Shown here: piece by piece, positions 1 to 8,752 of the stretch
Layout of the letters: each line of letters starts with the position of its first letter
How positions within the stretch are numbered: the first letter of the stretch is position 1
Source of the DNA: an uncultured Lachnospiraceae bacterium
Lineage (GTDB): Bacteria > Bacillota > Clostridia > Lachnospirales > Lachnospiraceae
Reading direction: 5' to 3'
Assembly (NCBI GenBank): GCA_902786365.1
Contig: CADACD010000017.1
Location: 1 to 62,432 of the forward strand
DNA: 62,432 nucleotides
Notes under the pieces: generated by a model
What the model was told of the DNA's origin: nothing
The model's input: only the letters and a program-made list of their open reading frames with translations
Database searches by the model: none
Made by a program: the position numbers and the translations under genes

Positions 1-404
1 TGCAAGCGGCATAATTTACTGAACATTGACAATTGAATAGATGCCAGATATTGAATTTTCAAGGTGCATAGATAAAATTTATGTGCGAAGTTTGAGTTTC
101 ATAATTTGAACCAAATCTCTCAATTACAGTATATGTAGCTGAAAGACGCAAACCGAATCGTGAAAACTGTGGTCTGCGATATTCCTTTCTCTTTTTTTTG
201 TTATCCAAATAGTTTATGATTTTCCAATAGGATAATATATATTATATCGGTTTATAGAAACTTGTCAAGTAGTATCAAAAACTACTTTAATTGTAGTGAT
301 TAGTCATTTCGGCACTTTTGTCTGGACTTACTGATAACTATGTGATATAGTAAAAAAAGTTTTGATGAAATGCATATAAGAAAATTAAAAATGGTATTTA
401 GCCT
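1..404. other. Gene-poor left edge
   Basis: No complete gene was recognised before pnuC. The first 60-70 bases have the AT-rich, TTGAATTTTCAAGGT-type wording often seen in spacers around clostridial rRNA operons, but no rRNA or tRNA sequence is visible inside the window. A hairpin plus T-run (separate entry) probably ends a transcript that enters from the left. A coding-like fragment follows at 405-515 (separate entry). Confidence 0.3.
141..199 (+). terminator. Probable intrinsic terminator of an upstream transcript
   Basis: The stem pairs GAAAG and CGCAAACC with GGTCTGCG and CTTTC (one mismatch, a few unpaired bases). It is followed by CTCTTTTTTTT at 190-199. The transcript it ends would come from outside the window on the left. 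Confidence 0.45.
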
Positions 405-515
405 CAGATTAATACAGTAAAATCTGCACTTCATAAACAAGTTGATTTAGAAGTTCTTATCAAGCATTGCGTGAAAGACGGATTAGAGTATGGACATGCA
501 GATGAAATTTCGTGA
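405..515 (+). pseudogene. Unidentified C-terminal coding fragment
   Basis: An open frame of 36 codons, from the CAG at 405 to the TGA at 513-515, has a protein-like composition with alternating charged and hydrophobic residues (ending ...EYGHADEIS). The same frame has a TAG at 399-401, and no start codon with a ribosome binding site precedes it. It ends 18 bases before pnuC. It may be the tail of a decayed gene or a chance open frame. The family was not recognised. Confidence 0.25.
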
Positions 516-533
516 AAGGAGAAAGTTATTATC

Positions 534-1253
534 ATGAAAGGAAAAATCAATTTGTTTTTTGGTTATTTTACAAAGGGAGAGTACATTTTATGGGGAATGT
601 CTGTATTAATGATTGTGGTTTCATTTACTGCATTTGATAGGAATAATTATTTAACACTGACCGCGTCGTTGATTGGTGTCACTTCGTTAATTTTTAGTGC
701 AAAGGGAAACCCTTTTGGTCAGTTTCTGATGATTATATTTAGCATATTATATGGAATGATTTCGTTTACATTTGCTTATTATGGTGAAATGGTCACGTAT
801 CTTGGAATGACTGCACCAATGGCAGTCTTTGCACTTATTTCATGGCTTCAAAATCCGTATAACGGAAATAAGTCAGAGGTAAAAATTAACCGTTTAAATC
901 AAAAAGAGATTGTATTGATGCTGGTACTGACAGGAGTTGTGACAGTGCTTTTTTATTTCATTTTAAACGTATTTGATACAGCAAATATTATTCCAAGCAC
1001 TATTTCAGTGACAACAAGTTTTATGGCAGTTTATCTGACATTTAGAAGAAGTGCTTATTTTGCACTTGCCTATGCAGCAAATGATATTGTGCTGATTATT
1101 TTATGGGTGATGGCTGCGATGTCCAATATATCCTATCTGTCAGTGAGTATTTGTTTTGTCATGTTTCTTGTGAATGATGTATATGGATATATCAATTGGT
1201 CAAGGATGAAAGAAAGGCAACAAAATGAAAGCGTATCGTTTTTAAAATCATAA
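534..1253 (+). CDS. pnuC: PnuC-family nicotinamide riboside transporter
   Basis: This 239-residue integral membrane protein has about seven hydrophobic segments. Two conserved PnuC-like polar signatures lie in the last helices: NDIVLIILW at residues 183-191 and NDVYGYINW at 214-222. Members of this family move nicotinamide riboside across the cytoplasmic membrane for NAD salvage, usually trapped by a separate kinase. No such kinase (NadR-like) is nearby, and no NAD-responsive RNA was recognised upstream. The start is the first ATG after an AAGGAG at 516-521; that spacing, about 12 bases, is a little long. Related family members carry other vitamins, so the substrate is inferred from similarity only. 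Confidence 0.85.
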   Translation: MKGKINLFFGYFTKGEYILWGMSVLMIVVSFTAFDRNNYLTLTASLIGVTSLIFSAKGNPFGQFLMIIFSILYGMISFTFAYYGEMVTYLGMTAPMAVFALISWLQNPYNGNKSEVKINRLNQKEIVLMLVLTGVVTVLFYFILNVFDTANIIPSTISVTTSFMAVYLTFRRSAYFALAYAANDIVLIILWVMAAMSNISYLSVSICFVMFLVNDVYGYINWSRMKERQQNESVSFLKS

Positions 1254-1330
1254 CCATTTATACAAAGATTTTATAAGATATTCGAAAATTATATACTAGA
1301 ATTACTACATAATTAAGGAGGAATGATAAA

Positions 1331-2692
1331 ATGTCTGATGTACAAAAGGATTTTACTACCGGAAGTATTTCTAAAAAGCTGATTGCATTTATGATACCGA
1401 TATTAGGTTCTCTCATTTTGCAGGCAATGTATGGAGCAGTGGATTTACTTGTGGTGGGGAGATTTGGTACAAAAGCAGGTTTGTCCGGTGTATCAACCGG
1501 AAGTGGTGTGATAAATCTTGCAACATATGTCATCATAGGTCTGGCAATGGGTGTCACAGTACTCATTGGACGATACATAGGACAGAAAGAACAGAAAAGA
1601 TTAAGTGAACTGATTGGGGGCGCTATATGGTTTTTTGTTGTGGCAGCAGTGATTCTTACTGTAGTACTTGTTATATTTGCAAGACCGCTTGCTATTTTGT
1701 TACAGGCACCGAAAGAGGCAGTCAGCTATACTGTTCAATATATTAGAATCTGCGGTGGTGGAATTGTTTTTATTGTTGCTTATAATGTGATAGGAAGTGT
1801 TTTCCGTGGAATGGGTGACAGTAAATCACCACTGATTTTCGTTACCATTGCATGCATTGTCAACGTGATAGGTGATTTGGTTTTTGTGGCAGTGCTTGGA
1901 ATGGATACTGCCGGTGCCGCCCTTGCTACCGTACTTGCACAGGCAGTGAGCGTTATCGCTTCCATTATAATGATAAGAAAAAAAGAACTTCCATTTACGG
2001 TAAAGCGAGAAAAAATAAGACCAAACAATGAAATGAAAAAATTTTTTATGATTGGATTACCAATTGCATTGCAGGATTTGTTGACACAGTCATCATTTCT
2101 GGCATTGTGTGCATTTGTCAACCGTCTCGGACTTGATGCCTCATCAGGATATGGCGTTGCTAATAAACTGGTAGCATTTTTCTTATTGATTCCAGGTGCA
2201 ATTATGCAGTCGATGGCCGCATTTGTCTCACAAAACGTTGGTGCTGGGAGAGAAGACAGGGCAAAGAAGTCAATGCTTACAAGTATGATATTTGGTGTTA
2301 TCATTGGAAGTATTGTTTTTATCTCAATATTCCTGTTTGGTGATATTATGTGTGGCATATTTACAAAAGATGATGCTGTTGTTAAAAATGCATGGGATTA
2401 CCTAAAAGGATTTGCATCAGAAACGGTATTGACGGCATTTTTATTTAGTTTTATCGGATATTTTAATGGGCATGAACATACATTATTTGTGATGATACAA
2501 GGACTGTCACAGACATTGGCTGTGAGGTTGCCAATGTCCTATTTTATGAGTATCAGGGAAAATGCAACTCTGCGTGAAATAGGATATGCATTTCCAAGTG
2601 CGACATTGTTTGGAATTATTATCAATGTCATCTACTTTGCAATTTATGTAAAAAAACATACTGTGGTTCACAGGGAAGATGAATTCGTTTAA
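1331..2692 (+). CDS. MATE-family multidrug/cation exporter
   Basis: This 453-residue protein has about twelve membrane helices and the two-fold MATE layout. The N-half reads DFTTGSISKKLIAFMIPI..., typical of the DinF/NorM-like clostridial branch, with GGGIVFIVAYNVIGSVFRGMG near residue 140-160 and LPIALQDLLTQSS opening the second half. MATE proteins expel cationic drugs or metabolites in exchange for H+ or Na+. A strong AAGGAGG lies just before the ATG. The gene starts 77 bases after pnuC with no obvious terminator between them, so co-transcription is possible. The natural substrate cannot be predicted. No regulator is adjacent. Confidence 0.9.
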   Translation: MSDVQKDFTTGSISKKLIAFMIPILGSLILQAMYGAVDLLVVGRFGTKAGLSGVSTGSGVINLATYVIIGLAMGVTVLIGRYIGQKEQKRLSELIGGAIWFFVVAAVILTVVLVIFARPLAILLQAPKEAVSYTVQYIRICGGGIVFIVAYNVIGSVFRGMGDSKSPLIFVTIACIVNVIGDLVFVAVLGMDTAGAALATVLAQAVSVIASIIMIRKKELPFTVKREKIRPNNEMKKFFMIGLPIALQDLLTQSSFLALCAFVNRLGLDASSGYGVANKLVAFFLLIPGAIMQSMAAFVSQNVGAGREDRAKKSMLTSMIFGVIIGSIVFISIFLFGDIMCGIFTKDDAVVKNAWDYLKGFASETVLTAFLFSFIGYFNGHEHTLFVMIQGLSQTLAVRLPMSYFMSIRENATLREIGYAFPSATLFGIIINVIYFAIYVKKHTVVHREDEFV

Positions 2693-2915
2693 AATTAGGG
2701 AAGTGAATAGATTATAATTGTAAAAAATATAATTAGAAACAAACGACAATGGTTTGACAATATGCATAAAAACAGCTTTGTTTTTTTGTGATGGGTTATG
2801 CGATTAACCTGTTGTAAATATAGTATATTTCATCTATGATAAAGCAAAGAAAAAATATATTTTATCAATATAGTAAAGCAACAAAAAAGAGCATGAATAG
2901 ATAGAAAGGAAATGT

Positions 2916-3710
2916 ATGATGAACAAAGCTGTAGTTATTAGAGAAGATATTATGAATGCGTTACTTGAAGCAGGTGTAGAAAAAGGGCAGACGATTATGG
3001 TCCATACTTCGCTAAGCAGTATAGGTTATGTCTGTGGAGGGGCACAGACAGTGATAGAGACGTTGTTGGATGCAGTTGGAGAGGAAGGAACAATAATGAT
3101 GCCAACACAATCTTGGAAAAATCTGGATCCACAGGACGGTGTACATTGGGAAGTTTCCAAAAAGGATTGGCAAAAGATTCGAGATTACTGGCCTGCCTAT
3201 GATAAGAAAATTACACCGACCAATACGATGGGGGCAGTTGCGGAAATGTTTCGTTCATGGGATGGCTCTGTTCGCAGTGATCATCCGGCAAGATCGGTAT
3301 GTGCAAATGGAAAATTTGCGGAGTATCTCACACAGAACCATGACATTTCCAATATCTTCGGAGAAGGTTCACCTATTGGAAAGCTATATGAATTAAATGG
3401 TTATGTTTTGCTGATAGGTGTAGATTATGATAAAAATACATCTCTTCATCTTGCAGATGTGAGAGCTGAGTATCCGGGAAAACATGAATGCATAGAACAC
3501 AGTGCTGTATTTGAAAATGGTAAACGTGTATGGAAAGAATACAGTACACTATATGTGGATGGGGAAGACTTTGTGGACATTGGAAAGGCGTTTGAAAGTA
3601 AGATACATGTCAATAAGGTATCGCTTGGTGATGCAACAATTACATTGATGAGACAGAGGGAGCTCGTTGATTTTGCTGTGGAATGGATAGAAAAATATAG
3701 AAACACATGA
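2916..3710 (+). CDS. AAC(3)-family aminoglycoside N-acetyltransferase-like protein
   Basis: This 264-residue protein matches the antibiotic N-acetyltransferase (AAC(3), YokD-like) family in length and motifs: HTSLSSIG at residues 30-37, MGAVAEMFR at 105-113 and RSDHPARSV at 120-128, which shape the acetyl-CoA and substrate sites. The family transfers acetyl from acetyl-CoA to the 3-amino group of 2-deoxystreptamine aminoglycosides, but chromosomal homologues in Firmicutes often have unknown physiological substrates. Resistance therefore should not be assumed. Base composition matches its neighbours and no mobile element flanks it, which argues for a resident gene. An alternative start is the second ATG at 2919. 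Confidence 0.85.
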   Translation: MMNKAVVIREDIMNALLEAGVEKGQTIMVHTSLSSIGYVCGGAQTVIETLLDAVGEEGTIMMPTQSWKNLDPQDGVHWEVSKKDWQKIRDYWPAYDKKITPTNTMGAVAEMFRSWDGSVRSDHPARSVCANGKFAEYLTQNHDISNIFGEGSPIGKLYELNGYVLLIGVDYDKNTSLHLADVRAEYPGKHECIEHSAVFENGKRVWKEYSTLYVDGEDFVDIGKAFESKIHVNKVSLGDATITLMRQRELVDFAVEWIEKYRNT

Positions 3711-3800
3711 CTTATTTATAATTAGATTATTGGTTATTTTAGGAGACAAATATGTAGTAATCAATGGCAAAAATGCAGATATGTCAGGAAGGAAATGTTG

Positions 3801-4463
3801 ATGAAAAAAATAAAAGCTGTTTTTTTAGATTATACAGGAACAATGATTCGAGAAGATGGGGATGATACAAAAAAGCTGATAGAGTTTTTTATGGCAAACA
3901 GTGATTTGAATCATCCGGCAGAGGCAGTTGCTATGGTATGGAGACTTGTCAAACAGTATGAAATGGACAGTTATCTTGACAATTTTCTTACAGAAGATGA
4001 GATTGTAGATAAAATTATTGAAAAATGTGCAAAAGAATATCATCTTCAGGGGGACTATGATTATCTGCATGAAACATGGCAGAAATCATGGATTTATGCA
4101 CCGTTATTTGATGATGTCAGACCGTTCTTTGAGCAATGTCCTTATCCGATTTATGTGATTACAAATGATGGAGAAAAATATATTCGCAAATCTATGGAAG
4201 AGAAAGGTTTGTCACCGGCAGGAATTGTTTCTGCTGAAACAGTAAAGGCATATAAGCCGCATAAAGAGATATTTGAGGAGGCACTCAAAGTAGCAGGTTG
4301 TGATAAGGAAGAGGTAGTGCATATTGGCGATTCCATACAATCAGATATTGCAGGAGCAAACAATGCAGGGATTAAGTCTATCTTTCTAAACAGGAGGAAC
4401 GAACAGATTGCTCCAGATATTATCAGTGCCGAAAATTTGATGGAAGTGCTTAACATGATATAA
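3801..4463 (+). CDS. HAD-superfamily hydrolase (YjjG/phosphoglycolate phosphatase-like)
   Basis: All four HAD motifs are present: nucleophile motif DYTGT at residues 10-14, TND at 121-123, K152 in YKPHKEIF, and GDSIQSD at 176-182. An alpha-helical cap of type C1 lies between motifs I and II, as in small-molecule phosphatases such as nucleotidases and phosphoglycolate phosphatase. The second residue of motif I is Tyr where many relatives have Phe or Met. The ATG at 3801 is preferred over that at 3795 because AGGAAGG at 3786-3792 sits 8 bases from it. The substrate is unknown. The gene stands alone between the acetyltransferase and aquaporin genes. Confidence 0.85.
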   Translation: MKKIKAVFLDYTGTMIREDGDDTKKLIEFFMANSDLNHPAEAVAMVWRLVKQYEMDSYLDNFLTEDEIVDKIIEKCAKEYHLQGDYDYLHETWQKSWIYAPLFDDVRPFFEQCPYPIYVITNDGEKYIRKSMEEKGLSPAGIVSAETVKAYKPHKEIFEEALKVAGCDKEEVVHIGDSIQSDIAGANNAGIKSIFLNRRNEQIAPDIISAENLMEVLNMI

Positions 4464-4628
4464 GAGCGTTTTTATATGGGCAGAGTATAAAATGCTTATG
4501 AAAGTTATAAACTCTCATATTTTAGTAAATTTTATCATAAAAGTTGTATTTTTTCTCTATATATGTTATAAATATGTTGGCTTTGTTAGTAGAGACAAAG
4601 TCAATTCAATATTTTTCAGGAGGTAATA

Positions 4629-5357
4629 ATGACTTCATTAAAGAAATATGTGGCTGAATTGATAGGTACATTTATTCTTGTAACAATTGGATGTGGTACA
4701 GCAATGCTTGTTGGATGTGATGCTGTGATGGGCGGAGGCTATGTGCTTACGGCACTTGCTTTTGGTCTTGCAATTGTTGCACTAGCTTATAGTGTTGGTA
4801 ATATTTCGGGCGGACACGTTAATCCGGCAGTTTCACTTGGTGTTCTGATATCTGGTGGAATGAGTGCGAGTGAATTTGTTGGTTATGTAGTAGCACAGTG
4901 TCTTGGTGCTTTGGCAGGTTCCGGTGTGCTTGCAGCAATATTCAAGCTTGGTGATGTGACAGATATGACAGGCGGATATGGTACAAACGGACTTGGTGGT
5001 GTAGGTGATTCAGTGGCAGCTGCTCTTCTTGTAGAGGCAGTTTTAACATGTATATTTGTGATGACAATTCTTGGAGTGACATCAAAGAAGCAGAATCATG
5101 GTTCATTTGGAGGACTTATTATAGGACTTACATTGACAGGAATCCACATTCTTGGTATTGGTTTAACAGGAACATCTGTAAATCCGGCAAGAAGTTTAGG
5201 TCCTGCTATCGTGGCAGCAATTGACGGAAATACAGAACCTATCAAAGCAGTGTGGGTATTTATTGTAGGTCCGCTTGTGGGTGCAGTGATTGCGGCTGTT
5301 GTATATAAGTTTTTGGAAAGTGATGAAACAAAAGAAAACAGTAAGAGTAAAAAATAA
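4629..5357 (+). CDS. aqpZ: Aquaporin Z-like water channel (MIP family)
   Basis: This 242-residue MIP channel has both NPA loops (residues 65-67 and 185-187). The likely selectivity-filter residues fit a water-specific aquaporin (F45, H173, T182, R188) and not a glycerol facilitator. Six membrane helices are apparent, and a short charged tail follows (residues 229-242, rich in Lys, Glu and Ser). Aquaporins let water equilibrate across the membrane during osmotic change. A good AGGAGG precedes the ATG, and a clear terminator follows, so the gene is probably monocistronic. An inverted repeat CTTTGT-N8-ACAAAG (4581-4600) lies in the leader and may be regulatory. Confidence 0.88.
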   Translation: MTSLKKYVAELIGTFILVTIGCGTAMLVGCDAVMGGGYVLTALAFGLAIVALAYSVGNISGGHVNPAVSLGVLISGGMSASEFVGYVVAQCLGALAGSGVLAAIFKLGDVTDMTGGYGTNGLGGVGDSVAAALLVEAVLTCIFVMTILGVTSKKQNHGSFGGLIIGLTLTGIHILGIGLTGTSVNPARSLGPAIVAAIDGNTEPIKAVWVFIVGPLVGAVIAAVVYKFLESDETKENSKSKK

Positions 5358-5432
5358 GTTTTATGGAAATACAGGTTCAACTGACAAGAAGATAGAAGAT
5401 GTTGTCAGGTGATATATAAAAACAATGAAGTG

Positions 5433-5479
5433 AAAAGCTCTGTGGAAAGATTATTTTGGTTTCCATAGGGCTTTTGTTG
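5433..5479 (+). terminator. Intrinsic terminator after aqpZ
   Basis: AAAAGCTCTGTGGAAA pairs with TTTCCATAGGGCTTTT around a loop of about ten bases, and the 3' side ends in TTTTGTTGTT. Pairing is near complete with one G-U type mismatch. Confidence 0.75.
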
Positions 5480-5628
5480 TTATTGTTAATTTGACGTAGA
5501 TATAAATAAAATTGTTTGCTGTTAAGAGAAAAAATGTATTATTCAAACACTATGTATTATGATATGATTATAATTGAAAGAAGTAGGCAGAAATCTAGAT
5601 AGTCATAAAATTAAAGGAGTGAAAAAAA

Positions 5629-6168
5629 ATGAGTGATATTATAGAATTAATTGCAAACAGGAGTTCAACAAGAGGATATACAGAAGAAAAACTTAGTAAA
5701 GAACTGATAGATATACTGCTTAAAGCAGGTCTTGCAGCACCTACTGCAGCTAATAAACAGGAAATACATTTTTCAGTAGTTGATGGAAAAAATCCAATAC
5801 TTTCAGAGATTGAAGCAGAAAAAAACAAACTTCGTGACATCGCTCCTGAAAAGAGTTTTTATTTTGATGCACCTGTAGTGATATTTTTGAGTGCTGATAA
5901 GGAATTTTATTGGAGTCCCGTAGATGCCGGAATTGCAGTTGAGAACATCACTCTTGCAGCGGAAGGACTTGGCCTTGGAAGTCTTATTATCGGCTGTATC
6001 AGGGATGCATTAAGAGGTGAAAAAGAAAGTTATTTTGCAAAAGAGCTTGCCTTTCCGGAAGGATACAGATATGAGGTGGCAATTGCTGTAGGATATAAGG
6101 CAGTGACAAAAGAGCCACATAGTTATGATGTTTCTAAAAATGTAACTTATGTAACATCAGAAGAGTAA
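5629..6168 (+). CDS. Nitroreductase-family flavoprotein
   Basis: This short (179-residue) nitroreductase has the FMN-binding start IIELIANRSSTRGYTEEKLSK, APTAANKQE near residue 38-46, and the C-terminal VAIAVGYKA motif with ENITLAAEGLGLGSLIIG near residues 105-122. The family uses NAD(P)H and bound FMN to reduce nitro-aromatics, quinones or flavins. Clostridial versions of this length are usually of unknown substrate. AAAGGAG precedes the ATG. Nothing in the neighbourhood assigns a pathway. It lies between the aqpZ terminator and a radical SAM gene. Confidence 0.85.
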   Translation: MSDIIELIANRSSTRGYTEEKLSKELIDILLKAGLAAPTAANKQEIHFSVVDGKNPILSEIEAEKNKLRDIAPEKSFYFDAPVVIFLSADKEFYWSPVDAGIAVENITLAAEGLGLGSLIIGCIRDALRGEKESYFAKELAFPEGYRYEVAIAVGYKAVTKEPHSYDVSKNVTYVTSEE

Positions 6169-6283
6169 ACATTATATCATAAATAATACATATTTAGTAT
6201 TCATTAGGTGAAAGTTAAGGATGAATCAAATGATGTTGCTCAAGAACAGTAGGAAAGCAATTTTACAGTTATTGGAGTTAATA

Positions 6284-6889
6284 ATGATGACAATTTTATA
6301 TGAAGTTCACGATAATATTTATGTCAATATGACAAACAGATGTACATGTAGCTGCACTTTTTGCGTCAGAGGCAAACAGGATAGTGTTGGAGACGCAGAT
6401 TCCCTATGGCTGGAACACGAACCAACAGTTGAAGAAGTGGTGCAGGAATTTTCAAAAATCGATATGAATCGATATAATGAAGTTGTTTTTTGTGGTTTTG
6501 GAGAACCGACAGAGCGGATTGATGATTTATTAAAAGTTGCAGCATTGATAAAGAGTAAATATAATAAAAAAATAAGAATAAATACGAATGGTCAGGGTTC
6601 ACTATCTAATGGGAGAAATATAGTTCCCGAAATGGCTGGGATTATTAATTCGATATCTGTCAGTCTCAATACACCAAATGAAGAAAAATATGAAGAGATC
6701 GTCAGAAGTAAATTTGGAAAAGGTGCATTTAAAGCAATGATAGAATTTACGAAAGAAGCAAAAAAGTATCTGAAAGATGTGACAATGACGACAGTCAGTA
6801 CAACAATTAGCAAAGAAGATGAAATAAAATGTCAGCAATTATGTGACAAATTAGGAGTTCATTATCGGATAAGAACATATCAGGAATAA
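6284..6889 (+). CDS. TatD-associated radical SAM protein
   Basis: The protein (201 residues from this start) begins ILYEVHDNIYVNMTNRC and carries the radical SAM [4Fe-4S] motif CX3CX2C at C20, C24 and C27, then a GFGEP motif near residue 76. Length and opening match the small radical SAM family found beside, or fused to, TatD-type nucleases in Firmicutes. The reaction is unknown for the family. No tatD lies next to it here. An upstream in-frame ATG at 6221 would add 21 unconserved residues; the ATG at 6284 (or 6287) follows TTGGAG and gives the family-like N-terminus. A large nested hairpin follows the gene. Confidence 0.8.
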   Translation: MMTILYEVHDNIYVNMTNRCTCSCTFCVRGKQDSVGDADSLWLEHEPTVEEVVQEFSKIDMNRYNEVVFCGFGEPTERIDDLLKVAALIKSKYNKKIRINTNGQGSLSNGRNIVPEMAGIINSISVSLNTPNEEKYEEIVRSKFGKGAFKAMIEFTKEAKKYLKDVTMTTVSTTISKEDEIKCQQLCDKLGVHYRIRTYQE

Positions 6890-6900
6890 AATAAATTTTG

Positions 6901-6990
6901 ACGCATCTGGTTAACAAAAGCATTACTATTTTAGAAAATATAAATAGTAACAGTGGAAGTAAAAAGTTGACCAGGTGCGTTATATTTTAT
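6901..6990 (+). terminator. Nested hairpin after the radical SAM gene
   Basis: ACGCATCTGGTTAAC (6901-6915) pairs with GTTGACCAGGTGCGT (6966-6980), two G-U type mismatches. An inner perfect stem ACTATTT/AAATAGT lies inside it. TATATTTTATT follows. It probably acts as a terminator, although the U-tract is weak. Confidence 0.55.
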
Positions 6991-6994
6991 TATG

Positions 6995-7090
6995 CTACTA
7001 AACAATGCAGAGTAGTGAGATTACAATGTTAAATTGCTACTTGACAATACAAGGTAGATATGATATGCTCTACTAAGCAATACAAAGTAG
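6995..7090 (+). promoter_or_regulatory. Three-copy PadR operator overlapping the padR promoter
   Basis: Three 21-bp copies of an interrupted palindrome (CTACT/CTAC ... GTAG ends, AACAAT-like middle) lie at 6995-7015, 7037-7057 and 7070-7090. A promoter is embedded: TTGACA at 7041-7046 and TATGCT at 7064-7069, 17 bases apart. Copies two and three cover the -35 and the start region, fitting autorepression by the PadR protein encoded downstream. Copy starts are 42 and 33 bases apart, close to whole helical turns. Confidence 0.65.
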
Positions 7091-7119
7091 ATATAAAATG
7101 AAAGGTAAGGAAATAATTG

Positions 7120-7506
7120 ATGCAGGATACACAGTTAATGAAAGGAATTTTAGAGGGATGTGTACTTGGAGTGATTGCAAAAGGAGAGACTTATGGATAT
7201 GAAATTTTATCTCAACTGGCAAGTAATGGATTTGAGGATTTGTTAGAAGGTACTCTTTATCCGTTGCTTACAAGGCTTGAGAAGAATGGATATATTTCAT
7301 GCAGAAAAGCAAAGTCACCTCTTGGACCAATCAGAAAGTATTATACGATAACAGTTTCAGGAAAAAGATATTTGAATGATTTCAAAGAGAATTATAAAAA
7401 AGTGACAGTGAATGCTGATAAAGTTCTTTTTGACGAATGCCGATACACACAGTTGAAAGAAGGTGATGAAAATGATGGATTACAATGCAATGGGGGAACA
7501 GCTTAA
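7120..7506 (+). CDS. PadR-family transcriptional regulator
   Basis: The 128-residue protein has the PadR winged helix: LMKGILEGCVLGVIAKGETYGYEIL at the start, LEGTLYPLLTRLEKNGYI as the recognition region, and the wing SPLGPIRKYYTITVSGKRYL. It is a small PadR of the kind that represses its own operon and often responds to membrane or antibiotic stress. ATG at 7120 sits 9 bases after GGTAAGG; a TTG three bases earlier is less likely. The gene overlaps the next gene by 35 bases, so translation is coupled. The three operator copies just upstream indicate autoregulation. The inducing ligand is unknown. Confidence 0.88.
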   Translation: MQDTQLMKGILEGCVLGVIAKGETYGYEILSQLASNGFEDLLEGTLYPLLTRLEKNGYISCRKAKSPLGPIRKYYTITVSGKRYLNDFKENYKKVTVNADKVLFDECRYTQLKEGDENDGLQCNGGTA

Positions 7507-8737
7507 TGGAGAATACAAAGATGTTTTTGAAAAGGCAGAATTGTATGGAGTTGTGAATAATGTTGCCGAGGATGTCAGAGAAGATTTGATGATGAATTTG
7601 TTTGATTTACTCTTAACTGCACAGTCAAAGAATAAAAATGTCAAATATGTGATTGGAAATAGTGTAGAAAATTTTTGTGAAGATTATTATAATAATTACA
7701 ATTGGAAGGAAAGAGTCAAAAGGCTTCCAGAGTATATATACAGAATTGTAAAGTTTATTTTTATCTTTGAATTATTAGATTTGGTTTTGCTTGACTCCAA
7801 TCAAAACTTGTCAATATTTGAGGCTAAATCCGATTTGCTACCTTATATTGGTGGCTTATGTATTGGATGGCTCTCTATGTTAATAGCGTATTTGTTCATT
7901 AAACCGATAATGTTTAAAAAAGGTGTGGCAAAAGCAAGATTATGTCTATACATTGTCCTTGGATTGCAGATTGTTGCATGTATACTTGGAACAGTATTTT
8001 TAAGTGACAACCGGATTATGTTTCGGGTATATCCTGGACTGTTAATTACCGGACTTTATATCATCATCTACGTTGTAGGACGTTCTGTATGGAGGAAAAA
8101 AACATATGGCTACGTTAGAAAGCATAAAGAATACAAAGGTGAGTATGAATTTTCCTTCAAAAACAGTTTTAAGCTTTCAAACTATGAGTTTGCAAAGGAA
8201 CTTGAAAAAAGGTATATAAGGACTAATAAAATATTAAAAAAGTTTCGTAAGAAAACGAGAACACCGGACAAATTTACAACAATTATCAGGAAGGAAATCG
8301 AAAATGAAAAGAAATATCAAAAGTTGATGATACTTCTTTATATTGTTATTGCCATAGCTTTTGTGGTATCAAATATTATTATGAATGGGATAGTGGATTC
8401 ATTGTTCTTTGCAGCAGTGCTCATCCCTATAGAAGGAATCGTGTACTATTTTGTATATTATAAACTAAGCAATTTCAGTATGAATGCAAAAAAAGCATTG
8501 TTTGAAGAAATTGATGATTTAGGTCTAAATATTATTGAGTATGTAGAAATGAAAAGGAATAGTGAAGATAGTGACATAGAAAAGAGGAAGAAATTAAATG
8601 ACAGTGAAGAAAAAGAAGAGGGTAAAGATAATCAAAATAGTAGTGGTGTAAGTTATGATGAAAAAGCTGGCAAAAAAGGTAATGAAAAGAAAAGATATAT
8701 AAGTGTTGTGAAAACAAAGAAGAATAAAATTAAATAA
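7472..8737 (+). CDS. PadR-linked multi-pass membrane protein (HAAS/DUF1700-like)
   Basis: This 421-residue protein has a soluble N-terminal helical domain (about residues 1-80), six hydrophobic segments (roughly 85-105, 120-140, 150-170, 180-200, 285-305 and 310-330) and a strongly charged Lys/Glu/Asp-rich tail over the last 45 residues. The N-terminal domain resembles the HAAS-type signalling domains encoded directly after padR in many Firmicutes; that assignment rests on context and general form only. The start at 7472 follows GAAAGAAGG by 8 bases and lies inside padR. The operon continued into an ABC transporter that is now decayed, so this protein may have lost its partner. Confidence 0.6.
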   Translation: MMDYNAMGEQLNGEYKDVFEKAELYGVVNNVAEDVREDLMMNLFDLLLTAQSKNKNVKYVIGNSVENFCEDYYNNYNWKERVKRLPEYIYRIVKFIFIFELLDLVLLDSNQNLSIFEAKSDLLPYIGGLCIGWLSMLIAYLFIKPIMFKKGVAKARLCLYIVLGLQIVACILGTVFLSDNRIMFRVYPGLLITGLYIIIYVVGRSVWRKKTYGYVRKHKEYKGEYEFSFKNSFKLSNYEFAKELEKRYIRTNKILKKFRKKTRTPDKFTTIIRKEIENEKKYQKLMILLYIVIAIAFVVSNIIMNGIVDSLFFAAVLIPIEGIVYYFVYYKLSNFSMNAKKALFEEIDDLGLNIIEYVEMKRNSEDSDIEKRKKLNDSEEKEEGKDNQNSSGVSYDEKAGKKGNEKKRYISVVKTKKNKIK

Positions 8738-8752
8738 GAAAAGGTGAAACAG

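Noticed and set aside
1-120. Possible 3' end of an rRNA operon
   Set aside because: Only spacer-like wording is present. No 5S, 23S or tRNA sequence can be recognised, so no RNA gene was called.
1258-2767. Long minus-strand frames over the MATE gene
   Set aside because: These are shadows of the plus-strand gene: no ribosome site, odd composition, and the plus-strand product is clearly a MATE protein.
2916-3710. Acquired aminoglycoside-resistance gene
   Set aside because: No mobile element, repeat or base-composition change flanks it. It looks like a resident AAC(3)-like gene, and its activity on drugs is not shown.
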